From the NCBI RefSeq assembly GCF_963675165.1, contig NC_087389.1, forward strand, positions 5,120,120 to 5,184,119: a stretch of 64,000 nt of DNA, in the 5' to 3' direction. Source of the DNA: Halichondria panicea (taxonomy: Eukaryota > Porifera > Demospongiae > Suberitida > Halichondriidae). Of this stretch, positions 34,083-44,640 are shown piece by piece. The notes below the pieces were generated by a model. The model was not told the DNA's origin and searched no databases. It saw only the letters and a program-made list of their open reading frames with translations. The position numbers were made by a program, and so were the translations under genes. How positions within the stretch are numbered: the first letter of the stretch is position 1; every line of letters begins with the position of its first letter.

Positions 34083-37000
34083 TTACTGGTGTTCTTCATT
34101 ATCTGTTACTTGCACATCCGATGATTTTGAGCTTCCAGTGCCAGTGCTGAGTCGACCACTTTCGCCAGTTGCAATCCCAGATGAAACCGTAACACTAGTC
34201 CCATACACATCAGCGATACCTTCAATACCATCGGCAACGACTACACTACTGGTAACCTTTTTCTGACGATTTGGTTTGTTTTTGGACCTGCTCGTCTCTT
34301 TCGCTCTATTGAACATGTCATTATCTGTCAATCCATCGTTCGTTATTTCTCCTGAATACATTCTTCCTCTCGTAGCAGGGTTTAGCAGCTGCTGTTGTTC
34401 GGGTTCTTCAACAGCTGGTTCACCACAGAAATTGCGCCAACGGTTACGCAAACGAGTGGTTAAATGTAAAAGACGGCGAGTGCTGTTTTTGTAAATCGGT
34501 GTCTTATGAAAAAGCAAGTAACAAATGTAGAGGACAAAGTAGACCATGGGGAGCCAGATCAAAATTACACCAATTACGTAAAAAGCAGCAGGGTAACTTG
34601 AGTGTACATTTTTCGCATTTTCAGAGTACAAATAGATCGAGATGAAGTTTATAAGAGCAAGATTGAAGAAAATAGCAATATCCAGATAATTGAACAATTT
34701 AACTCTGTAAGGTTGTTTAAAGGAGACAGCAATTACTATTAAGAACAAAAACACCAGTTGCCAAATTTTGGATAAAACTTCATTGACCGAGAAAGCATAT
34801 ACAACAAATACAATCAGCCTAAGCACAAAATATAAGCCAGTAAAATATCGTTGTTTCGGTTCATAGCAGCCTTGAAATGCATCCATATAATGATTCACAG
34901 TTAATGTTGGCCAAAATCTTTGTAGGGATTGGAACCTAGGTTTATCGAGCAGCCAGTTTATAAAATCGATTAGTCCGAGAAAAACCAAGGGAAAAAAGAT
35001 AGCAAAGATGATAAAAACCGAAATTGCCAACACACCATACGGCCAAATGTATTGCGGCTCCCCAAACTGATACTGTCCAGCGTAGTAGACTAGATAGCCA
35101 CCAGGTGCACCATCTTTATCAAACACACTAGTCGTAGAGAGTAGTTTTGTGGAAGTTAGAGTGAATTTTGTGTACGACAAATATATGAAGCTCACCAAGG
35201 GATGAAGCATAGATCTTTCAGGAGCTTTGTCCACGTTGGCTCTAGCCATCGCTCCAGAGACATTTGTAATTCTTCTCTTTTTTTTTGCACACAATTTAAA
35301 ATGTCGTAAATGCATAACAACATACACAGTGAAGATTGGTAGCAACGGAAAAACAGCAACAGCATAGTCAAGGCAGATTACATCAAGAGCAGTGAAGTTC
35401 TCCCTAACACAAAATGGGTCCATTACATCAGAAAGAGAGTTCAGATTGAACAATCCATAAGCGATTCGATAAGCTTTTTGCAATATTACTATCATGTGTG
35501 AAGTATCTGCTTCTTGCGATATGTGTGGATTTTCCTCGTCCTTAATAGTGTACGGCGTACTAGTAACAGCTGTCAAATTAGTTACCCCAGAGCCTATCAA
35601 CTGAGCGTAGAGGATAAAACTTACTAAAGGACCACTCATTAATCGAATATCACAACAAGTTATCACGATGAAGATAATCACGTATGGAACGTAAGTTAGT
35701 CCGATATAAGTGAAAACGTTAGCAATGAGATTTGTGGTGTTTCTTTCGCACGGTACGCATTCGTAATTGTGGGAGTTTACCGCAGTGGAAAAACCGTCTC
35801 TACACTTGCCACACAGAGGTCCAGTGCGGTTGAGGAAAGCGCATTGCTTGTGATCCAGCTGGTCATAGTCTTGATCGATTGAGAAGAAATCTGTCTGTGC
35901 ATAATTGTACAGCAACGAGGTGGTTCCCATATACAGAGCAGTATTGTTAATTGAAGGCACAATTCCAATCCAGTAACCGTTTCTAATCTTCGACACCAAC
36001 TTGGGTTTATCACACAGTAAGTTTTTTTCGAAAGAAAAGATATCGCTCCCGCCAATACATTCACATGCACTCTGAGACTTATCATACGATTTAGATCCAT
36101 CAATAGATACAGTAGATTCTGGGGCTTGAGCCAAAAAACCAGGAGGGCATTTGCTGATTGTCAAGTTAAGATGAATACCCCAGTCCCTACTTCCAGCAGT
36201 ATTCAATTTGAGAATTGTTTCTTCCTCTTCTTTGCCTGTTACACTAACATACCCGTCAGCTATGTATGTGAATCTTGGGTCAACTTTAGAGATGGAGTTA
36301 TTAGTGACGGCTGTATAGACAGTATCAAGTGTTACATTGTGGTTCAAATCGTCCATCGCTACAATTCCCATCTGAAAATTGTGACCTGGGAAAATACGCT
36401 GTGTAGCATTAGATAAATTGAAAGTTTTAGGGTACGTACGAATCTGTTCATCACACGAGCTATTCACATATACCCAGGTCGAATTACTCCAGCAAAAGAT
36501 TTTCTCGGCAACGTTCGAGTCCGCTTCAGTACCTTCTGACCACGAACAAGGGAGAATAGTAGTGGAGAAAATTGAATGACCAAGTTTTTCTGCCTTGTTA
36601 CCTTTGAAAACAAATTGAGTTAGCCACTTCTTGGGAGCCACAAACGGATCGAAGTACTGCAGAAAACATTTCACAGAGGACCTCAAGTCTTCTTTTCCTA
36701 TATAGTTGTTGAAAATAGCTCCTCCGTAGAGGCTAGCATAATTGTTCTCGAAGGTAATATTGGTATTAGCCCCCATTATAACAGAAGCCATTCCCAGTAG
36801 AGATATTGCACCCCCTTGTGATCCGGTATTGCTTATAAATAATACAGTTACATAGTCGCTAAACGTGAGGGTGGTTCCAACGATGGCCAAAGCTGTACCC
36901 TTATTATACTGAAAATAATGATATTCCTCAAAAACAACAGCGACTTCTGAGATATACAGTGCACCAATACCAACACTATAAGCTCTTGCCTTCTCATACA

Positions 37001-38393
37001 CAATGCTATTATTGTTAAAAGTACAGGCTCGAAAATATGCTGTACCTAAATCTCCACGAGCGAAGTAATGATCACGATCAACACTAACGGCCGAGCCGAG
37101 TCTAGCAGAATTAAACTGGAATACTGATCCAGATATATTTGCTTGAGCAAGCTGGTGACGGTGGACGTTTAACTGGCGGTGGAAAGAAATGGACAATGCC
37201 CCGCCATATATAGCTCTGTTGTCATGAAATATACACGACTTAATGAGGAAAGAATTTCTTTGGAGAGATTCATTCAACATCTTTGGGAAATAAATAAAAG
37301 ATGCCATGCGTATACCACCTCCAGGACCTCCTTTGAAATCATTACTATCCACGTAGTAGCAATGGTTTCTTGTAAAATGCGAATCTACGACAAAAACAAA
37401 ATTTTGAATAGCCCTGTCCACAAGTTCAATAATCATTCCGGCCCCCCATGTTGCATGATTGTGATAGAAAGAGCAGTTCCTAACGGTTATATTGTTCTTC
37501 ATTGCTGTGCCTTTGAAATAGAGGGAAAGTCCCCCACCACGACCGAGGGAGTAATGGATTTCCTTTCTGGGGAGGATTGATATATCTGTTTGATTCTTTC
37601 CAGATTGATCTATTGCACGATTGAAGATAAACGAGCAGTTCTCAAAAGTGTAGACAGCATCACTATTGTTTGCAGTTTGTGTATTGTTCTCTCCACAGGT
37701 ATCGTCCCCCGGCTTACAATAATTGAACTCCACAGCGAACCCTCCACCTCCAGACTCGTTTTTATTGCTCTCACTAATCCTGTTGTTATCAAAATGTGAG
37801 TTGTCGATATAATTCTCTCCCGCCACACTGTACATGACCACACCCACTGCCTCAGTACTGTTTGAGACACTCATGCGAGACATATTAACATTGCGACAAT
37901 TGTAAAAGTACAGGCCAACACGAATCAAAATCAATTGCAAAGTGTTCGATGTAAAATTTGAGCTAGTACTTGGTCTCCATGCTCCACAATAAAGAAAGCT
38001 CACTCTATTAATGTTAATATTGGTAGAGTTAATAAATGCCAGTCCAGCACCTTCCATGCACTCTACTGTAGCGGTACCATTGTCTCCAACAAAGGCTATT
38101 TGGGAACCTTCTGTGAACAACATATTAGTCGCATTATTAGCCAATTTGTGGTTAGCATTAGAGCTAAGATGGAAGACAGTCGAGTGTTGTTTGTCTGGAA
38201 ATGCTAAAGCAATGTTTATATCACCACAAGGATGCTCCACAGAGTTAGTATAGCAGGAGCTATCATTGATGCTATTTGGATTGCCCGGATCAATATATAT
38301 TGTGTGTTGGTATTCAGTGGACTGCAAGCATTCACTCCAACAGGCACATAGCACCAGGAGCACAGCTAGCGCTAGCGGCAGTGTCCTAGGCAT
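34083..38393 (-). CDS. Gene D: diverged beta-helix multi-span membrane protein
   Basis: The open frame is 1452 codons, but the start is placed at MPRTLPLALAVLLVLCAC (38393), giving 1436 residues: this Met begins the leader, aligns with A-C, and a splice acceptor lies between the two candidate ATGs. The N-terminal ~290 residues are nearly identical to A-C. From about GGGLSLYFKG onward the ectodomain is clearly different in sequence but keeps the same repeats (GGGIRMASF, GGALSI, GSQGGAISLLG). Cys-rich module CECIGG, GPLCGKCRDGFS, CVPC. About nine spans, including LMSGPLVSFILYAQLIGSG. The tail has EQQQLL and NDMFNRAKE and is longer and Ser/Thr-rich, ending NEEHQ. Intact and probably expressed. 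It is the parent type of relic P. Confidence 0.9.
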   Translation of the reverse strand: MPRTLPLALAVLLVLCACWSECLQSTEYQHTIYIDPGNPNSINDSSCYTNSVEHPCGDINIALAFPDKQHSTVFHLSSNANHKLANNATNMLFTEGSQIAFVGDNGTATVECMEGAGLAFINSTNININRVSFLYCGAWRPSTSSNFTSNTLQLILIRVGLYFYNCRNVNMSRMSVSNSTEAVGVVMYSVAGENYIDNSHFDNNRISESNKNESGGGGFAVEFNYCKPGDDTCGENNTQTANNSDAVYTFENCSFIFNRAIDQSGKNQTDISILPRKEIHYSLGRGGGLSLYFKGTAMKNNITVRNCSFYHNHATWGAGMIIELVDRAIQNFVFVVDSHFTRNHCYYVDSNDFKGGPGGGIRMASFIYFPKMLNESLQRNSFLIKSCIFHDNRAIYGGALSISFHRQLNVHRHQLAQANISGSVFQFNSARLGSAVSVDRDHYFARGDLGTAYFRACTFNNNSIVYEKARAYSVGIGALYISEVAVVFEEYHYFQYNKGTALAIVGTTLTFSDYVTVLFISNTGSQGGAISLLGMASVIMGANTNITFENNYASLYGGAIFNNYIGKEDLRSSVKCFLQYFDPFVAPKKWLTQFVFKGNKAEKLGHSIFSTTILPCSWSEGTEADSNVAEKIFCWSNSTWVYVNSSCDEQIRTYPKTFNLSNATQRIFPGHNFQMGIVAMDDLNHNVTLDTVYTAVTNNSISKVDPRFTYIADGYVSVTGKEEEETILKLNTAGSRDWGIHLNLTISKCPPGFLAQAPESTVSIDGSKSYDKSQSACECIGGSDIFSFEKNLLCDKPKLVSKIRNGYWIGIVPSINNTALYMGTTSLLYNYAQTDFFSIDQDYDQLDHKQCAFLNRTGPLCGKCRDGFSTAVNSHNYECVPCERNTTNLIANVFTYIGLTYVPYVIIFIVITCCDIRLMSGPLVSFILYAQLIGSGVTNLTAVTSTPYTIKDEENPHISQEADTSHMIVILQKAYRIAYGLFNLNSLSDVMDPFCVRENFTALDVICLDYAVAVFPLLPIFTVYVVMHLRHFKLCAKKKRRITNVSGAMARANVDKAPERSMLHPLVSFIYLSYTKFTLTSTKLLSTTSVFDKDGAPGGYLVYYAGQYQFGEPQYIWPYGVLAISVFIIFAIFFPLVFLGLIDFINWLLDKPRFQSLQRFWPTLTVNHYMDAFQGCYEPKQRYFTGLYFVLRLIVFVVYAFSVNEVLSKIWQLVFLFLIVIAVSFKQPYRVKLFNYLDIAIFFNLALINFISIYLYSENAKNVHSSYPAAFYVIGVILIWLPMVYFVLYICYLLFHKTPIYKNSTRRLLHLTTRLRNRWRNFCGEPAVEEPEQQQLLNPATRGRMYSGEITNDGLTDNDMFNRAKETSRSKNKPNRQKKVTSSVVVADGIEGIADVYGTSVTVSSGIATGESGRLSTGTGSSKSSDVQVTDNEEHQ

Positions 38394-38397
38394 TGCT

Positions 38398-38656
38398 CTG
38401 TAAATATGATTATAAATGTATTGATAATTGTATATTGGCAAGTGGATTTTAGTTTAATAACTAGTCCAAGACTAGAGCACTGAGATCTAAGTGCTATGGA
38501 CACTACTAACGTAGAATATTATACCTCATAACGACTACAATAGCTGCACAGTGACATAATAGCTATAGAATGATAGATATAGATATAGATATAAACATGC
38601 GCTTTCTGACACACTCGATTAATTCTTAGCTCAGATCTGGATAATAATAAACTCAC
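38398..38656 (-). other. 5' UTR intron of gene D (259 bp)
   Basis: Acceptor TTTACAG four bases before the ATG; donor TTTG|GTGAGTTTATT. In D the exon no longer ends in ATG, showing that the ATG seen at the donor in B and C is not the initiator. A GATATA microsatellite (about 38574-38594) lies within it. Confidence 0.7.
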
Positions 38657-39552
38657 CAAATATCCTTACAATGGCTCTCCCAATCTTGAACCTTTGGATC
38701 CACTCCAAAGGCAGAGGTGTGGCTTGTGGATCTTTGATTCAGCTGAACCATTCACGTGTTTTGCAGGGAATGTACCTCCTAGCAGCAATGGCTTCTTGAT
38801 TCCAACACTGAGTGACCTCCCTCCACTATCTATGCCTCCACTATAGTGCAGATATAGACTACATCAAGACATTTGGATTATATAAGGTTAGTAGTTTTGT
38901 TGCATTTATTGCTGACTGAGCTGCTTTATGCAGAAATGCTGTAGATGATTCTAGTGATGAATAGTAGACTCGCAAGCCGTCACTGTTGCACGGTGAACAA
39001 AAAAGCTAGTGCTGGCTTGCGAATCTACTAAGTTAAGTATTTTTATCGATCAGGTAGACTATTAGCATTGGACAAAATGGTGGGTCCAGGGAGGGGGAGG
39101 GGGATGTTTCTCCTTCTGCCCCACCAGAGCTAGGCGAATGTGTTATATTCTCAGATATGTTCTCATGCAGATATGTTCTCAGATATGTTAAAAACAAGTG
39201 AAAGATTCATATAATCTACATGGGTATAAAGGCAGTCTGGTATCCAGGGGGGCTCTACCCTGATTCTTACGGCCATGATAGATGCACGTGCATGGAGGTA
39301 GAATCTATGCTAGATATCTATAATCTTACTTCAATTTCGTGAGCTCTCCCAAATTGAAAGTCATGTGTCCCACATTTCCAAAGTTGGTGTTGGGGTGCGT
39401 GTGGTGGTTTCCCTGGGGTACCCCCTTACTAGAGAGACTGGCCTCAAGAATGCTGTCTCTAAGATAGTGTTAGTGGCAGCACTATAATGGCTTTGTATAA
39501 CAATATAATTATGTGTTTCCCCATGCATGCATGCAGCTGTATTAAGCAGATC
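38657..39552. promoter_or_regulatory. Divergent spacer between D (minus) and E (plus)
   Basis: The D side has the untranslated exon, CAGAGGTGTGGCTTGTGGAT (38712 onward), TTCACGTGTTTTGCAGGGAA (38751 onward) and the CTCCCTCCACTATC flank. The E side has the block TTTCGTGAGCT..TCATGTGTCCCACATTTCC and GAGAGACTGGCCTCAAGAAT (about 39338-39455), also found upstream of F and I. A 63-bp transposon (38965-39027) separates them. The promoter of E must lie in the right half. Its untranslated exon is unclear, although TTAAGCAG just before the ATG could be an acceptor. Confidence 0.5.
38965..39027. mobile_element. 63-bp miniature of the TAGACTCGCAAGCC family
   Basis: TAGACTCGCAAGCC at the left and GGCTTGCGAATCTA at the right, the termini of the 11.6-kb element. 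I could not see a clean target duplication. Confidence 0.6.
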
Positions 39553-42500
39553 ATGAAAGCATTGCTATCCATTCTCTGCCTCTTCTCTTTGTATCGTTTG
39601 GTCACGCTAAGCGACTACGATCATGTTATTCACGTTGACCCGAACAATCCGAACAGTACTAACAACAGCACCTGCTATGATTCCGAGCAAGTCCCATGTG
39701 CTGACATAAACTTTGCACTGGCTTTTCCTGACCGACAGACTTCAACCATTTATATTCTCAGCTCTGATGCTAACCATAAATTGGCTTACAATGCAACTAC
39801 TACAATGTTCACAGAAGGTTCACAAATAGCCTTTGTTGGAGACAATGGTACCGCTACAGTAGAGTGCATGGAAGGTGCTGGACTGGCATTTATTAACTCT
39901 ACCAATATTAACATTACTGGAGTGAGCTTTCTTTATTGTGGAGCATGGAGACCAAGTACTAGCTCAAATTTTACATCGAACACTTTGCAATTGATTTCGA
40001 TTCGAGTTGGCCTGTACTTTTACAATTGTCGCAATGTTAATATGTCTCGCATGAGTGTCTCGAACAGTACCAATGCAGTGGGTGTGGTCATGTACAGTGT
40101 GGCGGGCGAAAATTACATCGGCTACTCACATTTTGATAACAACGGGATTAGAGAGAGCAATAAAAACGAGTCTGGTGGTGGAGGGTTCGCTGTGGAGTTC
40201 AACTATTGTAAGCCTGGGGACGATACCTGTGGAGAGAACAATACACAAACTAAGAACAATAGTGAAGCTGTGTACACTTTTGAGAACTGTTCGTTTATCA
40301 ACAATCGTGCAATAGATCAATCTGGCCAAAACAGAGGAGGTGTCTCAATTTTACCCAACAACAAAACTCACTCCTCTCTCGGTCGTGGTGGGGGACTTTC
40401 CCTGTATTTCAAAGGAGAAGCTGAGGCCAATAACTTTACGATCAAAAACTGTGTTTTCCACGGTAACAATGCCAACTGGGGAGGTGGGCTGTGTGTGCAA
40501 TATGCCGATCATTCCATCCAGAACAGAATAAACGTAACCAACACTACCTTCGAAGCTAACCACTGTTTTTCCGACCACCGTCATAGTGGAGAGACAGGGG
40601 GTGGGGCTTTAGTGTCCTCCCCCGTGCGCTACGATGTCAAGAGGGATATTCTCGAAAGAAACGAGATCTTTTTCATTGATTGTGTATTCACTGATAACCG
40701 TGCAGTCACAGGGGGTGCTCTAGCGTTTGTGTACACTCTGCAGCGTCAATCGCATTATAATCAGTTATTCCAAGCAAACATTTTGAATTCCATGTTTAAA
40801 ATGAACTCTGCTAGGCTAGGCTCTGCAATATCCGTGGACCACGAATATTTCTACCACCAAGGACAAGAAGGACACATTACAATCACTGATTGTACGTTTG
40901 ACAGTAACAAGATTGTCTACACAGATCCAAAAAACCCTTATAGTATTGGAATTGGAGCAGTATATATTTCTGAAGTTCCCGCTACTTTTCAAGGAAGCAC
41001 CGAGTTTTTGAACAATGATGCCAGTGCTTTGGCACTAGTTGGAACAAGAATAAGTTTTGCAGAGAACTCAACCACCAATTTCACAGCAAACAGTGGTTCT
41101 AATGGTGGTGCTATTACTTTATTGGGCGTATCGAGTATGTTGATTGGTGCTAATGCATATATGCATTTCGAGAACAATGTAGCAAGTCGATTTGGAGGAG
41201 CCATTTACAACAGCTACACGGGTAAAGAGGATTTTCGATCATCCGTGAAATGTTTCATACAGTACGACTATCCATTTTCGGATCCTAAATCTTGGAATGC
41301 ACAGTTTGTGTTTAAGAACAATTCGGCTGGGAAATTAGGCAATTCAATTTACTCGACCACAATCCTCCCTTGTTCCTGGACTGAAGACTTTCAAGTGCAG
41401 CCGGAAATAGCTCAGAGCATTTTCTGCTGGAACGAATCTATCTGGAGGTACGAAGGGAGCAACTGTACTTTGCAGATATACACAGCTGCTCGTAAATTTA
41501 CAAACGTAACTACCGTCAAAGTTTATCCTGGCTATCCGTTCCAGTTGGATATCAACGCCACAGACGATTTAAATCATGATGTCACTATTGATACTATCTA
41601 TACGGCTCTTGTTAAGAATGGCACAGCTGCCATAGACCCCCAGTATGCGTACGTTGCCGATGGTTCCTTGGGTATCACCGGACAAGGAGGACAGAATGTT
41701 ACACTCCAATTAGAGGTTGCCGGCAATAGAGATTGGCGTATAGAAATTGAACTGGTTATTGAGAGATGTCCTATAGGATACACAGAACAGACGCCCCTTA
41801 TCGATGTACCATCCAACCAAACTGACATGCTCAAAGAGACTACATGCGAATGTATTGGCAGACACGAATTGAACACGTTTAGAGGGAACCTAATTTGCAA
41901 TAAAGCGGATATGACATCGAAAATTCGAAATGGTTTTTGGATTGGATATGTAAAAAACGTACCGGGACTTCCAAACGACACATTATATATGGGTAGGTTA
42001 ATACTGAAGAACATTTCAGAGAGTATTTTAACTCTCAAGGATTCACATTTCTCCGAGTCCAACGATACGCAATGCTCTTACGCTAATCGTACGGGTACGC
42101 TGTGTGGTGAGTGTTTAGAGGGTTATTCGGTCGCAGTGAACTCTTACACCTACGATTGTATCCCCTGTATTCATGGCAATAACGACACGAATCTTGCCAA
42201 GAATGCCGTAATATACATTGCACTGACCTACGTGCCTTACTTGATTCTGTTCCTGCTAATAATCTTCCTTAATATCAATTTAATGAGTGGATACTTATCT
42301 GGCTTCATCCTCTACGCCCAGCTGATCGGCTCTGGTGTACTAGAGCTAACAATCGATCGCCTTCCTAGCCAAGAATATGCTTACTACCTTCAGAAAATTT
42401 ATCGGATGTCGTATGGTGTTTTCAATCTTAATTCCTTCTCCGGGATATTGCCTCCGTTCTGTCTTAGCGAAAATTCTAATACCCTAGGAGTGATTAGCCT

Positions 42501-43728
42501 TGACTACGGTGTCGCTATTTTCCCACTAGTACTGATAATCGTTATTTGGCTGGTCGTAAGTTTAGTGGGCAGGTGCAACTTGGGAAGGGAAAGAAATCGA
42601 GCTCTACACACTCTTGTAGGAAATAGCGAAACAAGTACCAGTCAAAAAATTGGAGAATCAGTGAAGAAAATTGTCTCTCACAATTTTATTAACGCTTTTG
42701 TTGGATTCATCTATCTATCTTACACCAAGATGAGCCTTGCCGCCACTCTCACCTTGACAACGGTTGGAATATTCGATAAAAACGGAACCTACGTGACCTC
42801 TCCACGTCTGATGTACTACGCTGGACAGTACTACTTTGGGCAACAGGAATATATTCTTCCGTATGGTCTAATAGCAATTATTGTGTACATGTTCGTCATT
42901 GTGCTGCCATTTGTTCTGTTAGGTGGTCTAGATTTCGTCAATTGGCTCACTGGTCTGGAAAAGTGTGTTTTACTGAGAAAATTGTGGCCCAGTCTGAAAA
43001 TAAATTCTTTCTTAGATGCGATGCGTGATTGTTACCGACCCAATCGACAGTATTTTGCTGGAATGTACTTTCTCTTTCGACTAGTAATGCTAATGATTTT
43101 CGCCTTCTCCTCCAATCTACTCACACAAGTCCTGTGTCAGTTGCTGTTCATTATCTTCATGATTATCGTGGTTGCAATAATGCTACCTTACAAAAATATG
43201 CTTCACAATTTTATCGATATTCTACTCTTCCTCAACATGGCAGCAATTACCCTCATTTCAATCTATCTCTACTCCGCTCCCTCTGAAAATGGCAGCACCG
43301 ACCCCATTGAAATCCACATTTTCGGTGTCATTTTAATATGGTTGCCAATGGTATATCTATTCATCTATCTCTGCTTATTTTGTGTACGAAAAACAAGAAG
43401 GTATAAAAATGCCACGGAGAAGTTTCTGGCCCATCGTGCAGTTCTTTTCTTGTACGAACATTTCTCAAATTTAGAGCTTTACAGAGAGATACAACAACGA
43501 GGTAGGGTTCGTACCGCCACCAATGCTAGGGGCAACAACGGAGTGTACGGAGATCTAGCTGATAATGGGGAAGTGCTGACTGAGTCGATGATACTGTTGA
43601 ATCGAGCAGAGGAGGTTAATACATACCGACCGAAAGTTACCAAGTCTACTGTGTTTGAGGCACATGGCACAAGTGGTGTGGCTGACGTTCAGTGTCGGTA
43701 TGGGACCAACGAGACCAATGATAAGTAA
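39553..43728 (+). CDS. Gene E: beta-helix multi-span membrane protein, plus-strand clade
   Basis: The frame opens at 39487, but MKALLSILCLFSLYRLV (39553) is taken as the start because it is a leader, is kept in F and I, and in I the upstream frame is broken. Product 1391 residues. After HVDPNNPNS it enters the N-terminal block FTEGSQIAFVGDNGTATVEC, which is nearly identical at DNA level to gene D. The rest of the ectodomain differs (GGALVSSPVRY, NRAVTGGALAFV, SGSNGGAITLLG). Cys-rich module CECIGR, GTLCGECLEGYS, CIPC. About nine spans from about residue 880 to 1280, including LMSGYLSGFILYAQLIGSG. The tail has ESMILLNRAEE, combining the dileucine and RAEE motifs. Near-identical to F. Function unknown; a surface protein by topology. 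Confidence 0.9.
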   Translation: MKALLSILCLFSLYRLVTLSDYDHVIHVDPNNPNSTNNSTCYDSEQVPCADINFALAFPDRQTSTIYILSSDANHKLAYNATTTMFTEGSQIAFVGDNGTATVECMEGAGLAFINSTNINITGVSFLYCGAWRPSTSSNFTSNTLQLISIRVGLYFYNCRNVNMSRMSVSNSTNAVGVVMYSVAGENYIGYSHFDNNGIRESNKNESGGGGFAVEFNYCKPGDDTCGENNTQTKNNSEAVYTFENCSFINNRAIDQSGQNRGGVSILPNNKTHSSLGRGGGLSLYFKGEAEANNFTIKNCVFHGNNANWGGGLCVQYADHSIQNRINVTNTTFEANHCFSDHRHSGETGGGALVSSPVRYDVKRDILERNEIFFIDCVFTDNRAVTGGALAFVYTLQRQSHYNQLFQANILNSMFKMNSARLGSAISVDHEYFYHQGQEGHITITDCTFDSNKIVYTDPKNPYSIGIGAVYISEVPATFQGSTEFLNNDASALALVGTRISFAENSTTNFTANSGSNGGAITLLGVSSMLIGANAYMHFENNVASRFGGAIYNSYTGKEDFRSSVKCFIQYDYPFSDPKSWNAQFVFKNNSAGKLGNSIYSTTILPCSWTEDFQVQPEIAQSIFCWNESIWRYEGSNCTLQIYTAARKFTNVTTVKVYPGYPFQLDINATDDLNHDVTIDTIYTALVKNGTAAIDPQYAYVADGSLGITGQGGQNVTLQLEVAGNRDWRIEIELVIERCPIGYTEQTPLIDVPSNQTDMLKETTCECIGRHELNTFRGNLICNKADMTSKIRNGFWIGYVKNVPGLPNDTLYMGRLILKNISESILTLKDSHFSESNDTQCSYANRTGTLCGECLEGYSVAVNSYTYDCIPCIHGNNDTNLAKNAVIYIALTYVPYLILFLLIIFLNINLMSGYLSGFILYAQLIGSGVLELTIDRLPSQEYAYYLQKIYRMSYGVFNLNSFSGILPPFCLSENSNTLGVISLDYGVAIFPLVLIIVIWLVVSLVGRCNLGRERNRALHTLVGNSETSTSQKIGESVKKIVSHNFINAFVGFIYLSYTKMSLAATLTLTTVGIFDKNGTYVTSPRLMYYAGQYYFGQQEYILPYGLIAIIVYMFVIVLPFVLLGGLDFVNWLTGLEKCVLLRKLWPSLKINSFLDAMRDCYRPNRQYFAGMYFLFRLVMLMIFAFSSNLLTQVLCQLLFIIFMIIVVAIMLPYKNMLHNFIDILLFLNMAAITLISIYLYSAPSENGSTDPIEIHIFGVILIWLPMVYLFIYLCLFCVRKTRRYKNATEKFLAHRAVLFLYEHFSNLELYREIQQRGRVRTATNARGNNGVYGDLADNGEVLTESMILLNRAEEVNTYRPKVTKSTVFEAHGTSGVADVQCRYGTNETNDK

Positions 43729-44038
43729 CCTAGTAACGTGTTGTGTATGGCTAAGCTATGGACACAAAGTTATAATAGTATATTGATTAATGATTGCTGC
43801 TGTTTATGATTACAATAATTTTTCTCAACGTATTGCTTATAATTAAAAATGTATACATGTACAGTAATTATGATTTTGTATCGTTTATTTTTGTATATAC
43901 AACAATTACAATTATGTGCTGCTAATAATAATTATAAACACAAATTGAACGTGTTGAAGTCATATATACAAATAGATCGAGATGAAGTTTATAACAGCAA
44001 AATTATGTTTTATAGTCGAATATAATTATAATCAATGT
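43729..44038. other. 3' flank of gene E
   Basis: A+T-rich, with ATTAAA (about 43842) as a possible poly(A) signal. ACAAATAGATCGAGATGAAG (about 43970-43990, followed by TTTATAA) matches the span 8 codons of gene D on the minus strand. This is a short out-of-place coding fragment belonging to the ghost locus. F's flank is nearly the same. Confidence 0.55.
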
Positions 44039-44440
44039 GCAGATAGCTCAGCCCACTCTGCTTCTGCTCTTCGAAGCACATAATTATAGCACCAGTACCA
44101 CTACTAGCGCTAGCGGCAGTGTCCGAGGAATTGCTCTGTAAATAATTGATTATTGTATATTTACAAGTGGATTATAGGATCACTTAATTAATACACAAAA
44201 ATAACTATAGTCTATGACTAAAGTATACTATAAACACTAGAATATTATACCTCATAATTACTATCAGTAGCTGCAGAGCAACATGCATAAATATGCGCTT
44301 TCCGACACACCTGATTTATTTATTTAGCTTTGCTCAGATCTATATAATATTAAACTCACCATCCATGGAGCTTAAATCCTTACAATTTCAATGGCTCTCC
44401 AACCTTTCATTGATCCTTGAGCAGCTGTACTGTACTGTAC
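44039..44440 (-). pseudogene. Ghost locus behind E: A-D-type 5' end without coding region
   Basis: From left: the 3' boundary word (CAGCCCACTCTGC, 44049 onward); directly joined to leader codons (ACTACTAGCGCTAGCGGCAG, 44100-44119); the former start codon, changed from ATG to ATT (44131-44129); the CAG acceptor; the intron; the donor (ACTCAC, 44354-44359); and the untranslated exon (TCCTTACAAT, ATGGCTCTCC). The whole coding region between leader and 3' flank is gone. The promoter-side parts remain recognisable, so it could still be transcribed as a non-coding RNA; that is inference. Confidence 0.75.
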
Positions 44441-44640
44441 TGCAGGGCTGTAAGAACCAGGGGGGCTGGGGGGCAACTGCCCCCCTGGTTTTCAGACAGT
44501 AAAATGGGGTGGGGCTCCTCTGCAGAGCCAGCAGATCACAGTCCTGATATTTTAGTGCCTTTTAATCTGGTTAAATGCATGTGGTTTGTTGCAACAACAC
44601 TGTACAGTAATGGGTCTGGATAATAATTATGTCAATAAAG

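Noticed and set aside
41598-42062. 154-codon minus-strand frame opposite gene E, repeated opposite F
   Set aside because: Antisense shadow of the conserved coding sequence.
22760-43728. Bacterial origin, because the GGAI/FxxN repeats resemble chlamydial polymorphic membrane proteins
   Set aside because: The genes have UTR introns, animal-type neighbours and a C-terminal multi-span domain instead of an autotransporter barrel; the repeats are a general beta-helix feature.
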